Below, piece after piece: positions 1 through 8,708 of a stretch of 13,126 bases of DNA. The notes below the pieces were generated by a model. It searched no databases. It was not told where the DNA came from and worked only from the letters and a program-made list of their open reading frames with translations. The DNA is from Rhodocollybia butyracea. Lineage: Eukaryota > Basidiomycota > Agaricomycetes > Agaricales > Omphalotaceae. Positions within the stretch are counted from its first letter, which is position 1; each line of letters opens with the position of its first letter. The translations under genes and the position numbers were made by a program. The DNA is taken from assembly GCA_015501585.1 (NCBI GenBank), contig JADNRY010001284.1:1-13126 (forward strand). Direction: 5' to 3'.

Positions 1-1579
1 CCCTCATCTTTCTGAAGATGCCGTATTAAGCCTATTCAAAAGTCAGTGAAGAGGTCGAGTACACGAGAAATAAAAGGAAGGGCATAAAAAAAAAAAAGAG
101 GCGGACCAAATATGACCTTGCAGCAGTTGAGGATACAAATAAGCTTGTCCCGGGGAGCTTTATAATGTCCAATTTTGATCAGCTCTGAAACAATGAGTCA
201 TTAGCTTCATTGCATCGTTATAAGACTGGTCGAAACATACCCTGTTCTGCAAACATGAGGAATCCAGCGGTTCCTTCGCCAACAGGAACATCCAAATGCT
301 CTTCCTCTATCCAGCCAAACAGCGCGATTCTTTGGGACAATATATGATCGCGTTCCAGATCATCGACAGAAATAGGTCTACGAGGCAGTCCGGTTATCGG
401 ATTGACGTCTTTGGCCACAGCAGGAGTGAATGTGTATTGGTACACCTGATTCATGACGAGTTTCTCCATTCCTTCCATAGCATTATCGAATTCCGCATCC
501 GACGCGCTTTTCCAAGGCTCGCATTGTCGCATTTGATTAGATATAAACTGGTTTTATCGACATTAGCATTCTAGGAGAGTAGAAACGAACATAGGAAAAC
601 ATACATTCAAGAAATCGTTGATGATCTTAATCTGATCGTTTACTGTGAAGGTACGTTTCGAAAAATTGCCCAAGAACCTGTCACAGACTTATATTCAGGC
701 GGCCATCAGAAAATTACAGAAGAAACCTACGATTTGAGATATTTGGCCACTGGATCAGCGCTTCGCAGCTTCATTTGGTCAAGGAACTTTTGAAAATCGA
801 AGGGAGGGTCGTTACTCTGGCCGTCTGAGTCAGACCCTTCTGAGTAGCTCTCTTCCCCTTCCTCATCTTCGTTTGACGGTTGTGGGTTTTGTTTCTGGGT
901 GTTCCATCTTCCGACTTTGCTGATCAGCAAAAGCGGATATCGTGTTCGGTGAGGGCACCGGTTTTGCGGTGTCCATCGACAGTGGTCTACTTTTAGACTG
1001 TGGGGAACGAGTCAGGGACGGAATGGAAAATGAACGGGCAAGCGCAGCTAAAGAAGAAGGAAATCCGGAGCTTATAGCGGAAGTTGGACTTTGACTTGCC
1101 GAAGGCAGGTCCTTCAAGGGAGGTACGGGAGGTGTAGATTCATGAGGAGGCGGAGGCGGAGGGTGTCCCTCAGTATCTTCCCAGGCTTTCTTCGCGTGCT
1201 CTGCCTCCTGATCAGCTAGTGGATCAAACTCCTGTAATATCTCAGTTGCCAGAGGTGATACCGGTTGTGGAGGTGCATCTGCGAACCCATGTGTGATGGT
1301 CTGATCAAAAGTCGATGGATCCGGAGTATGGAGAAAAGAATGAGTTTCTGGCTCATATTCCACTTCATGCCCAGTCTCTGGATCCAGTACCGCTTCTGTT
1401 TCGTGCGATTCTGAGGCTGGGCTCTCAGACCAGGGATTAGGCGATGCTTCTGGAAGTGGGGGTGCTTCCAATCGAGTATCATTAGCCAGCGCTTGCTTCT
1501 CTGAATCGTCTGATATTGACAAGCCTTCTAATGATACTTGAGCCAAGCTTGATTTGATGGCAGGTTCTGCACTTTCCAT
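1..1579 (-). CDS. VPS9: Vps9-domain guanine nucleotide exchange factor, C-terminus off window
   Basis: Fungal Vps9 activates Rab5/Vps21-type GTPases by nucleotide exchange on endosomes, in vacuolar and multivesicular-body sorting. The ATG is at 1579. The first ~230 residues are low-complexity, rich in Pro/Ser/Glu, with a PPPPPP stretch. The conserved part follows: FDFQKFLDQMK, then RTFTVNDQIKIINDFLN, then the Vps9 core with EFDNAMEGMEKLVMNQ, DDLERDHILSQRIALFGW and HYKAPRDKLICILNCCK, to LIRHLQKDEG at the edge. Introns on the minus strand, each joining in phase: 730-678, 604-548, 240-185 and 106-32 (the last holds a poly-T run). The rest of the domain and any CUE domain lie beyond position 1. 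One frame break remains: the N-terminal frame stops near 863 while the frame with NEDEEGEESYSEG is open. Dropping one A from the minus-strand AAA at 874-872 joins them. Identity is firm; the exact N-terminus is less so. Confidence 0.93.
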
Positions 1580-1917
1580 TAATTGTGAGTTTGTGCTGGG
1601 TAGTTCAGAGATCCGTGTCTGTAATGTCGATATGGAGACCCCTTGAGCTCAAATTTAGTTCCTAGACAAGGTAATTGTATCTTACAGATAAAGTCTTTCC
1701 TCGCCAACTACCACAGTGAATAAGATGTATCCGACCGTCGGTGCTGCACAACTTTATGGATTTTCAAAATATTTCAAGGATTGAGCGACATACACACTCT
1801 GGTTGAGAAAGTTCGAGAATAAAGCTGAATGATGCAAGAGCGAATGAAGTGGACGAGTCGGAGAAAGTGGCAGCACGTGTTTACGCGTCGTTTGTTACGT
1901 CACTCGATTAAGCGCTA
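1580..1917. promoter_or_regulatory. VPS9 upstream region with E-box and CRE-like site
   Basis: Non-coding stretch upstream of the VPS9 ATG. A perfect palindromic E-box CACGTG lies at 1874-1879, an ACGCGT box (MCB type) at 1883-1888, and TTACGTCA, a CRE/ATF-like bZIP half-palindrome, at 1895-1902. Three recognised motif types within 30 bp is denser than expected by chance, so this is a plausible upstream activating segment for VPS9 or for an unseen plus-strand transcript. Function is inferred from motif identity only. Confidence 0.4.
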
Positions 1918-2854
1918 GTGCCCAACGTCGGCTTGCCTAATAGCTCAGATTTCTTGCCATACAGTTGCTCGTACTTTGCAACATTACATTCGTCCTACAA
2001 GAACCTACAAGAGTGGATCGTGATTACCAAACCAATGAGTCTGACCGATCATATTGTTCACCCCCCAAATAGTCCATATCGGTTCACGAGATTGTACAAA
2101 CGAAAACTTCTGGGTTCGGGACCCTACTGCAGCACACCAAAGATGTTAGTCATTTGTAGCTTCTCGTAGAAAATGTAGCCGCGCATCATGACCGTGTTCA
2201 CCAATACGATCTGCTTGCTTTTCAGTTTCCTACGACACCACATATTTGTCTGCATGCCCACCCCACCTCGTTCTCACCAAGAAATTATTTGCTCAGTCCG
2301 TACGAGGTCGAGGTCGAGGAGGACGTTCTACAGGACTTTCACAGCAATATTTCCCTAGGACTAGATTAATCGTAGTTGTGAGGCAAAAGTGGTTGGTGGG
2401 TCACGGCCCATGGCGGGATATGGTGCAGGTAATTCTTGGGAAAATGGCGGTCAGGTTCTGTTCCAGTCTTGTTTCTGGTGCTCCCCAGCAGCACGCTGTG
2501 TCGTGCATACGATTAATGCTAATGTCTAGACAATCTACGACATACCAAGCCTGCAAAGGAAAGCTTGATGTTTCATTGCTTTCTTTGAGTAGGCATACCT
2601 CAACCTCACCTGTCACCTTCGCGGAGGAACGGAAAATGGTACTGACGAATGAGTTTTTGATCTTCACTCCAATATGCCAGGGCGTCCGTATTGATGCTAG
2701 TGACGAAATCCTACTTCTGGTGTACCGGTAGCTGATTATATAGTTGCCCGATGGAAATTTGCACTTTCCTGAACGGCAATTGAGTAGATAAAATGGAGAA
2801 GCTGAACAGACCCGTTTACGATGCCCAGGTTCTCGACGAACTTAAGGAGCAATT
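1918..2854. other. No defensible gene; open stretches of doubtful status
   Basis: About 940 bp without a recognisable gene. The plus strand has a 161-codon open frame (2246-2731) containing an RGRGRGGR run. The minus strand of part of it (2667-2401) is also open and contains an intron-like GTATGC...CTTTGCAG. A short plus-strand frame starting MEKLNRPVYDAQ ends at a stop near 2858. None matches a family I know, and with roughly even base composition one such frame in the window can arise by chance. Given the homopolymer frame breaks elsewhere, a fragmented real gene cannot be excluded. Confidence 0.3.
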
Positions 2855-3287
2855 CTAAGTGGGTTGTAAAGCGAGTGAGTTCCGTAAAACAAGCTTAGAA
2901 TTGAGACAGAAGGTAGAGATGCACGCACTGACGACCAATAAATTATGCGAGAGCCGGCCCCCAGAGAGCGCACCTGCGCGCAGTTTATCCACTTTCCCAT
3001 GTTTCCATTTGTCCTCGGGACGATAACGAGATTTTATGAGGACTGGAAAGCTCTTTTCGTTGTATGTTGAAGCAGAAGCATACAACAATCTTCCTGGTTC
3101 CACAGAGTGGCCAGAACTTCTGTTGTAGGTGTTGTTTCTGCTCGTGGTCACGGTGACTCTTTTGCAGGCCGCCGCTCAGCGTGTCCAATTCTGTTCTGGC
3201 ACGTTTCATGTAAGTATATGCGTACTTACAATTTTGATCCGTGGCATCTGCCTCTGAAACGAGATTTTCAACCATCACCGTAGACAT
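2855..3287 (-). CDS. Hypothetical small protein, two exons
   Basis: Not a family I recognise. The proposed start is the ATG at 3287 in a good context (ACC ATG), beginning MSTVMVENLVSEADATDQN. A perfect GTAAGT donor follows at 3229. The acceptor at 3175 (55-nt intron) joins in phase to a frame open to the stop at 2855, reading AACKRVTVTTSRNNTYN, then SVEPGRLLYASASTYN and KSRYRPEDKWKHGKVDKLR. Nearer acceptors would create an immediate TAA, which supports this choice. A further intron starting GTGCGC near 2975 would change the C-terminus, and the last ~35 residues look less protein-like. No signal peptide or obvious catalytic motif. It is divergent from the gene at 3392. Confidence 0.45.
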
Positions 3288-3391
3288 GGTACGCGTGTTT
3301 GGGATTGTGACATACCGCGCGTGATGTGACACTGTAAGAAGTACATATATCTCGTTTTCATTTTTCCCCGTTAGTTGCTTTCCTTCTTCCA
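3288..3391. promoter_or_regulatory. Short divergent intergenic region
   Basis: Only 104 bp separate the two proposed start codons. The segment has an ACGCGT (MCB-type) box at 3291-3296, close to the minus-strand ATG, and a pyrimidine-rich tract (about 3360-3390) just before the plus-strand ATG, a common feature of fungal transcription starts. A shared bidirectional promoter is inferred from spacing. Confidence 0.35.
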
Positions 3392-4461
3392 ATGCCTTTC
3401 AGAGGAATCGGTCAACCGAGGCGCACCCTCGATGGCTTCCAACCTTTTGACCCCGTCCCCGATTTTCTCCTTGCTCCTTCCCCGGTTAGTACTCGCCATT
3501 CTTTCTGACTTGAATTCAGACAACCACACGCGCCACTCGTTTTGGTTATTTCCTGAATAACCTCTCACTGTACTGCCTATCCTCATATAAACACTTTTCT
3601 GTGCAGATTCAATACGACATCTACCGATTTTCTTCGGCTGGGTTCACTATCAAAGGGAACTTCCAAAATCCCTGGTGAATTACTGCAAATGATGTCTGAT
3701 CAGTACGTAGGAAAGCAGGTCGATCGGTTCGGACAGCCTCTTAGAGGTGGGTCCGGAAGTAGGAAGCCAAAACAATTTTCTAGGCAAGGCTTTGAATTCT
3801 ACCCACCACTGTCTCGCATAATAACTGCTCAATCTCCAAATAGGCACATTCGCTGTTCTATGGTGTAGAATATTCTGACAGTGATGACCGTGACGAGCTC
3901 GAAGACAAACTGTTCACAGCGATGAGTGCCGTCCTCCTCTCAAATTCCGAACCATATCTATGAGATTGAAGCGGAAATGAGGCGCCTCTGGATCGAAGCG
4001 GCTGCTGGAGAACGTGTCAGGTATGATTTTCTCCTTGTGCTTTTCATTCTACTGTTCATAATACAAAACCCTTTGCAGAATCTCTAACCTCCTCGTCGCC
4101 CAAGGTCACAACCCCGATAGGGACCCAGTGCTCGCTCAGCTTATGGGTCGGACCACGCTCGTCGACCAATTCTTTGATGACACTGCCAAGTTCTTCGCAA
4201 CCCATTTGCCTCTTCAAAATTCTGTTGTCGTGTTGGAAAATGTGATGAAGATAATCTGGAGATTGGAGTGTATGAAATCGCCTGCGACCGCTATGGAATG
4301 CGTGTCCAGAAAGTCCCGCGGCCGTTCAACCTACGCGGAGAGGCAGCTATCCAACCGCTGATTTTGTTATTGGAAAGGATGCTTTCTTGGTCAATGCCAA
4401 GGCAGCGAACTTCGTGGCAGTAGATGATGGCCTTGAAGCTCAATCCCGAACACACTACTAA
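3392..4461 (+). CDS. Unrecognised multi-exon protein, frame-broken
   Basis: I do not recognise this family. The start ATG at 3392 gives MPFRGIGQPRRTLDGFQPFD up to a GTTAGT donor at 3485. The acceptor is probably 3606, or 3519. Next come PGELLQMMSDQYVGKQVDRF, an intron at 3747-3843, an acidic stretch YSDSDDRDELEDKLF, and YEIEAEMRRLWIEAAAGERV. A clear intron at 4021-4078 (GTATGA...TTTGCAG) joins in phase to ISNLLVAQGHNPDRDPVLAQ, LVDQFFDDTAKFFATHLPL, DEDNLEIGVYEIACDRYGMR, VQKVPRPFNLRG and DFVIGKDAFLVNAKAANF, with stop TAA at 4461. Frame breaks at AAAA 4216-4219 and CC 4355-4356 are each repaired by one extra base; the junctions between 3484 and 3960 are unresolved. No signal peptide or membrane segment is visible. 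The length is roughly 280-300 residues. Codon-level coherence after single-base repair makes a real gene likely. Confidence 0.6.
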
Positions 4462-4663
4462 CACCGTATATAATTCCACTACTTAGCTGGCGCACATTAG
4501 TATTTAGCACTTATTGAAATAGCATCATGCCTCAAGTGTGAGCATGGGAGGATGTTAATTGATTTATCGTCAGATCGTCCTGTCGGGCGACAAGTTGCAA
4601 GATAAGAGAGTGAAGAAGAGTATGATTAGCCATCCGAAGGACCCCAGTACAAAGATATACACA
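4462..4663. other. Convergent intergenic spacer
   Basis: About 200 bp between the stop of the plus-strand gene (4461) and the stop of the minus-strand kinase gene (TAA read at 4666-4664). It must hold both 3' untranslated ends. No gene, hairpin or repeat stands out. Confidence 0.5.
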
Positions 4664-6092
4664 TTAAGACAGAAATACACGGGACTTCAGATCCTTTCCG
4701 TTGAACTTATTCAGTATGTTCCTTATCTTGTCAGCAGTAATGAGTCCTCCAAGTGTGTCCAGGTCGAACGCATCGTTTAGTTCATTATCCTTGCCCGCAT
4801 CTTTATCCAAATCTTTTTCCCCTCCCCCCAATATTCTTGGAACGCCTCGACAGCCTTGAGCCACAACGGTTGAAAACCATCCATCCATTGCTGATAACCA
4901 AGTTTGTCTGACCAAAAAAGGCGGCTCTACTAGGAGTCCTAAGAAACGCGATGTCTTCCATAACCTTTTGCTTCGGTCAACAGCCTATAATTGAAATTAC
5001 ATAGACGTTATTGTAACGATCCCCAAGGATGAAATACAAGTAGAAAATTGATTCGGCCTCATGACGGTAGCAAGGAAGACAATTCCATTGATAACGATCC
5101 TTTTCCAGATGACAGTCAAAGGGTGGGATACCAATCCGATGTTTCGACGGCGTCGGAACGTGATCTTCTGAATCATCGAGTCGAGCATAGTGGTGAGATC
5201 GAAATCATGCAAAATTCCAAAGACTTGACCATCGAGTCCGCGACGGAACATGATATTTGCTATGTTGAAGTCGCGACAACGTAGACGTCAACATCGTGCA
5301 TCCATTCATGACCTAGAGTAGAGGAAATGCGTAAGAATAAGAATAACAGAAATAGATGTTTCGAAACATACATTGAAAGATGTCATAGACAACTTGAGCC
5401 TCTTCCTCGTCAGTTTTCCAACTCCAAAATGGGGTGGATCGGTATTTGAATAGAGCCCCGAACGATTCGACTTGTTCCTTATAAGGCTTACTTCCAAAGT
5501 CCCCTCGAATTTGAGTTTTTCTTTGAACAGGATTATCGCCAGTGAGGGGCGGAAACAGGATATTTGAGATTTGGAAGTCATGACCAGTGAGATCAGTGAT
5601 TTCACGTTCTGCAGAGCACGAAGAGGAGTTCCATAGAGAGCTGATCTTCAGTAAGGGGTCTAAAGAGTTGGGCCCGTTCGACATTGAGAGTTCACCGGTA
5701 TCGTGCACTCTATCTGTTTCGTGGCCCCTTTCGCTAGGACAGAAAACGCGCATGCTCCGTCGGTAACGCTATCGCCTTCATTTGAAGCTTTGTCGATGAG
5801 TAGGGTATCTGATACAACCATCTTCGCGATTTCCACGGTATAAGAATTTCCACGGTATAAGACGCGGTTTGGGGAATAGTAAAATGGAAGAATAGGTTTG
5901 AGCCACAACTTGTTGTTGTGTGCTCTGCGGACCGGGCTTGGCCGATATTAGTTCGAGGATCGCCATTGTTCTTCGTTTACCCTCGATTCTGGAACCGCTA
6001 GAGCAACTGTTCATTAACGCTCGATGTTCAATACTGTGGGGATCTTTGAGTGAACCTGCCTCAAATTCTCTGTATCGCATCTTGAATTCCAC
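4664..6092 (-). CDS. Fungal-type (FunK1-like) protein kinase, frame-broken
   Basis: Known of the family: FunK1 kinases are expanded in mushroom-forming fungi and carry HRD, DFD, RTGT-PFM and YRHDLES-FY motifs and a C-terminal ETLGG-T segment. Seen here, in order: EEEAQVVYDIFQCHEWMHDV, YVCRDFNIANIMF (catalytic loop, Cys in place of His), FGILHDFDLTTMLD (metal-binding loop), HRIGIPPF, YRHEAESIFYL, FQPLWLKAVEAFQEYWGEGK and FDLDTLGGLITADKI, with stop at 4664. Introns at 5371-5313 (GTATGT...CTCTAG) and 5037-4985 join in phase. Frame breaks near AA 5278-5279, at about 5177 and at TTTTT 4814-4818 are each repaired by one added base. The N-terminal third (6092 to ~5750) is not alignable by eye, changes frame and holds a 17-bp duplication; the ATG at 6092 is provisional. 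Kinase assignment is good; activity is uncertain. Confidence 0.75.
5829..5862. repeat. 17-bp perfect tandem duplication
   Basis: ATTTCCACGGTATAAGA occurs twice, back to back (5829-5845 and 5846-5862). It lies inside the N-terminal coding part of the kinase gene. Seventeen is not a multiple of three, so one copy more or less changes the reading frame. Confidence 0.9.
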
Positions 6093-7020
6093 GAAATCCT
6101 TTGGACTCGTCTACTATCACCCTCCACAATATAAAGGCACGAAAATAAACTATCCTCAACTAAACTCAATAACCTTCGTATTCTCATTCAATGGTCTAAA
6201 AGCTGCTCTGATTTCTTGACTCCGAATCCTCTACATAGGACGAACTGAAGCACGTACGGATGGAGAATTTCGAAATCAGATACAACGACACCCTACAATT
6301 CGCTCCCTAATCTGCTGCTCAACAACGGGCACCCCCCTTACAAGTATATGATCCAATCTACCAGCACGGGATTTTGCGCCAACTCAATTCTAGTGGTCCG
6401 CTCCATCCTTGAGTTGTGAAACGCCCCAAAATCCAGAACGAGCCGGAAAACAGAGAACACATCACCCGCAAAATGACAGCTAATGTAGAAGCCCAAATCA
6501 AAACTGCGTTGCAGACCTTGTGCTTGATTAGGATATCGCAGGTAACTTTTAATGCCTACGACTCGGTGAAGAGAACATGAACAACAAACAGCGTCATTGA
6601 CCGCCGCGTTCACACCGAAACTATCCAGTACAACTGGATGGACACACCGGATTTCTGGTTTCCTTGGTGAGCATCAATTCACACAAATCGCATATTATAA
6701 CGGATATACTTAGATGCAAATCGCACCCGACGGGGCCTCGTGAGCAAACTCACAGAAGTTCAAAGGAGATTCAAGTTTTAAATGAAACCTACAGCTGTTG
6801 AGGCGCCGCAGCAAATTAGACTCAGTTTAGTTCCGGATTTTCGTCTAAGGTAGATATTTACATCCTGTCGTTCACACAACTTTCGCGGGAGATGCACCTC
6901 GCAGAAGCTTCTGGCATCATAAGATCGAACTGGTGGAGTGACATCCTGGTCAAAATCAAAGGCTGTTTCATACAGTAACTCCAAGCTAATGCCTCTTCCT
7001 TTCGAGTCAGCGGTACTAGT
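6093..7020 (-). other. Minus-strand open fragments upstream of the kinase, unassigned
   Basis: Two minus-strand stretches read like protein: 6984-6778 (with ELLYETAFDFDQDVTPPVR) and 6613-6338 (with YLRYPNQAQGLQRSFDLGFY). The first runs into a GTAGGT, which could be a donor. They lie upstream of and in the same direction as the kinase, so they may be frame-broken N-terminal exons of it, or a separate decayed gene. No family motif is clear. About 6100-6330 shows nothing recognisable apart from an AT-rich stretch with a TATAAAG near 6131 on the plus strand. Confidence 0.3.
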
Positions 7021-7960
7021 GCGGGGGATTTGTAGGGTTTTTCGGCTACAAAATCAATAAGCTAGCTATCGCCCTTGCAGATGGGTTTGGTTTCCCTTCA
7101 GCATGGCGCAATGGCTTGTGAGGCCTCGACTCGGATTTCTAATATACAGGTTCAAATGTCAGCTTCTGACTCGGGGCTTATGTGGAATGTAGCCTTGCTT
7201 GGATACGCAAATCAACCCAAGCTACGGGGTAGCGACTATCGCGGAGGGCACCGTCGTGGAATAGTCACAGTCATTGGTGGATCGATCATACAAGATCAGG
7301 AATTTACGAAACTACCGTCGCAAAGGACGCTGCAGTACCCATAGTCCAGACAAAGGATTGAGGTTTCTATAAGTGGTCCATCAAATTGGACTCAAGTTTT
7401 GATACCAATGTAGTATCTTCTATGGGGAACTGCTGGGAACGCCATGATGCAGCAAACGACAAATTTTCCATCCACATTCAGTTGAACCCCTAGATTGGTG
7501 TTTGCATTCTCATGGTTGGACATTATCGTCCCTATCCAAACTACCTACGTGACGTGTTGGAATCACCACGTTGTGGTGGTTTGGCTCAGCGAGCTGTGAT
7601 ACATAATTTTATAGTATCGTGTATAATCAATCGATAGTATATCAATCGATAGTACTTACATGTTTCAATCAGTTCACATTCGTGATAAGAAACGTGTGAG
7701 GCTTGAACAGCGGTCTCGCGCTAATTTAGAAACAATACAAAAGGCCGGTTTTCATTAGACCATCGCAATCGCGGAAACTGCGGGACCGGAAGTACAAAAG
7801 CCTATTGTAGGAGCTTGAATCGCATTCAAAGCTTCATTCCGGGCTTGACAACCAGAACAAAAGAACAAACCTCGCCACATCTGACTGGTCAAAGCGTTTA
7901 GTAGTGAGCATTATCCCCATTTGTAAAGCAAGGATCATACACGCAGAACAAGAGTCATAA
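7021..7960. other. Long region without a recognisable gene
   Basis: About 940 bp. A plus-strand open frame of 90 codons (7075-7344) has no family features and no intron-like ends, so I do not call it. Small structures only: a hairpin-capable CACCAC-GTT-GTGGTG at 7564-7578, a 15-bp tandem repeat at 7626-7654, and the upstream region of the gene at 8031. Confidence 0.5.
7626..7654. repeat. 15-bp tandem repeat with ATCGAT core
   Basis: ATCAATCGATAGTA occurs at 7626-7639 and again at 7641-7654, a period of 15 bp. Each copy contains the palindrome ATCGAT. It lies in AT-rich non-coding sequence about 380 bp upstream of the gene at 8031. Confidence 0.8.
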
Positions 7961-7963
7961 AAG

Positions 7964-7970
7964 TATATAA
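7964..7970 (+). promoter_or_regulatory. TATA box of the gene at 8031
   Basis: TATATAA within AAAAGTATATAAGGG, 61 bp upstream of the ATG at 8031. Sequence and spacing both suit a fungal core promoter, with initiation probably in the pyrimidine-rich stretch near 8000-8015. Confidence 0.7.
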
Positions 7971-8030
7971 GGGCCTTCAGAAAACGCGATTGCACCTACT
8001 TCCACTGAAATTTTCTCGTACTGTGTAGCC

Positions 8031-8708
8031 ATGGAACCTCTTCGATCCGTATCGCCGGAGCTCACCACAACTACTTACTCCCCGTTTCCCCGCTGTGCCA
8101 CTCCCGAACTATACCCCGACATCGATCTTGACATTGCGTACGCCACACCCATCGAGTACAATCTATTTGATGAATTAAAGGAACGACAAGAAGCGTGGAA
8201 GGCCATGTTCGCAAACATGAGTCGCGCACCGACTCCAGACATCGGCAGATCATGGTCGCCTATTCCTCTGGCTGACGATGCAAACGGCTGGCCTATACGC
8301 GAGGGTTTTGAGAGTGACAATTCCAGCATTCGAACTGGATTTCTCACCCCGATATCCCGTTCACAGAGTCTTGACTCGGAGTCGAGCATCAGAGCATCCA
8401 CTAGTATTTCTTCAGACTCGTACAACCTCGGATATAGTGATATGATGACCGTGGATCATGAAGGAATCGACGAAGTCGGCGAACAACAGTTTATTGGAGA
8501 GGCTATAGAGTCGGAGTACCTGCAGGAGAGAAGCCAAACAGATGAAGGGATGCAGCTTGAGAGTGTGGAGGATCTTCTAGCCAATGAGCCACTGCATGTG
8601 GTGGAGGTCATAAAGCCAAGAGCGAAAAGAGCCAGACCGTCTGAGCCATTTACAAGAGTGACACGAAGCGCGGCAAAGGCCCTGAAACTCCAAAATGGTA
8701 CGGACTAG
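8031..8708 (+). CDS. Disordered SP/TP-rich protein with basic C-terminus, probably nuclear
   Basis: An uninterrupted, intronless gene of 225 codons, starting ATGGAACC in a good context (GCC ATG G). The family is not recognised. The protein is polar and Ser-rich, with repeated Ser-Pro/Thr-Pro sites (SVSPEL, CATPEL, APTPDI, SWSPIPL, FLTPIS), one likely helix around NLFDELKERQEAWKAMF, and an acidic middle. The C-terminus is basic, with KPRAKRARP resembling a nuclear localisation signal followed by TRSAAKALKLQ. SP/TP sites are possible targets of proline-directed kinases; this is inference. No signal peptide or membrane segment. A TATA box lies 61 bp upstream. It is the one gene here with no frame break over its whole length, so the start and stop are reliable. 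A cell-cycle or transcription-related role is conceivable but unproven. Confidence 0.85.
   Translation: MEPLRSVSPELTTTTYSPFPRCATPELYPDIDLDIAYATPIEYNLFDELKERQEAWKAMFANMSRAPTPDIGRSWSPIPLADDANGWPIREGFESDNSSIRTGFLTPISRSQSLDSESSIRASTSISSDSYNLGYSDMMTVDHEGIDEVGEQQFIGEAIESEYLQERSQTDEGMQLESVEDLLANEPLHVVEVIKPRAKRARPSEPFTRVTRSAAKALKLQNGTD

Noticed and set aside
86..97. Poly-A run as the tail of a retroposed element
   Set aside because: It lies inside the last visible VPS9 intron (106-32), which splices cleanly in phase; no target-site duplication or element body was seen.
840..915. A short intron (GTCGGA...CTACTCAG, 76 nt) to explain the VPS9 frame change
   Set aside because: The donor is weak and splicing would remove coherent acidic sequence. 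Dropping one A in the AAA at 872-874 joins the frames with no loss and fits the pattern elsewhere.
1918..2169. Plus-strand open frame of 83 codons
   Set aside because: No ATG in good context, no family features and no splice-compatible continuation.
2246..2731. 161-codon plus-strand open frame with an RGRGRGGR run as an RNA-binding protein
   Set aside because: The RG run alone is not evidence. The rest has no domain, the opposite strand is also partly open, and one frame of this size is expected by chance in the window.
7075..7344. 90-codon plus-strand open frame
   Set aside because: No recognisable motif, signal peptide or splice context; likely chance.
7564..7578. CACCAC-GTT-GTGGTG hairpin as a terminator or RNA structure
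   Set aside because: The stem is only 6 bp, with no adjacent gene end or conserved context.
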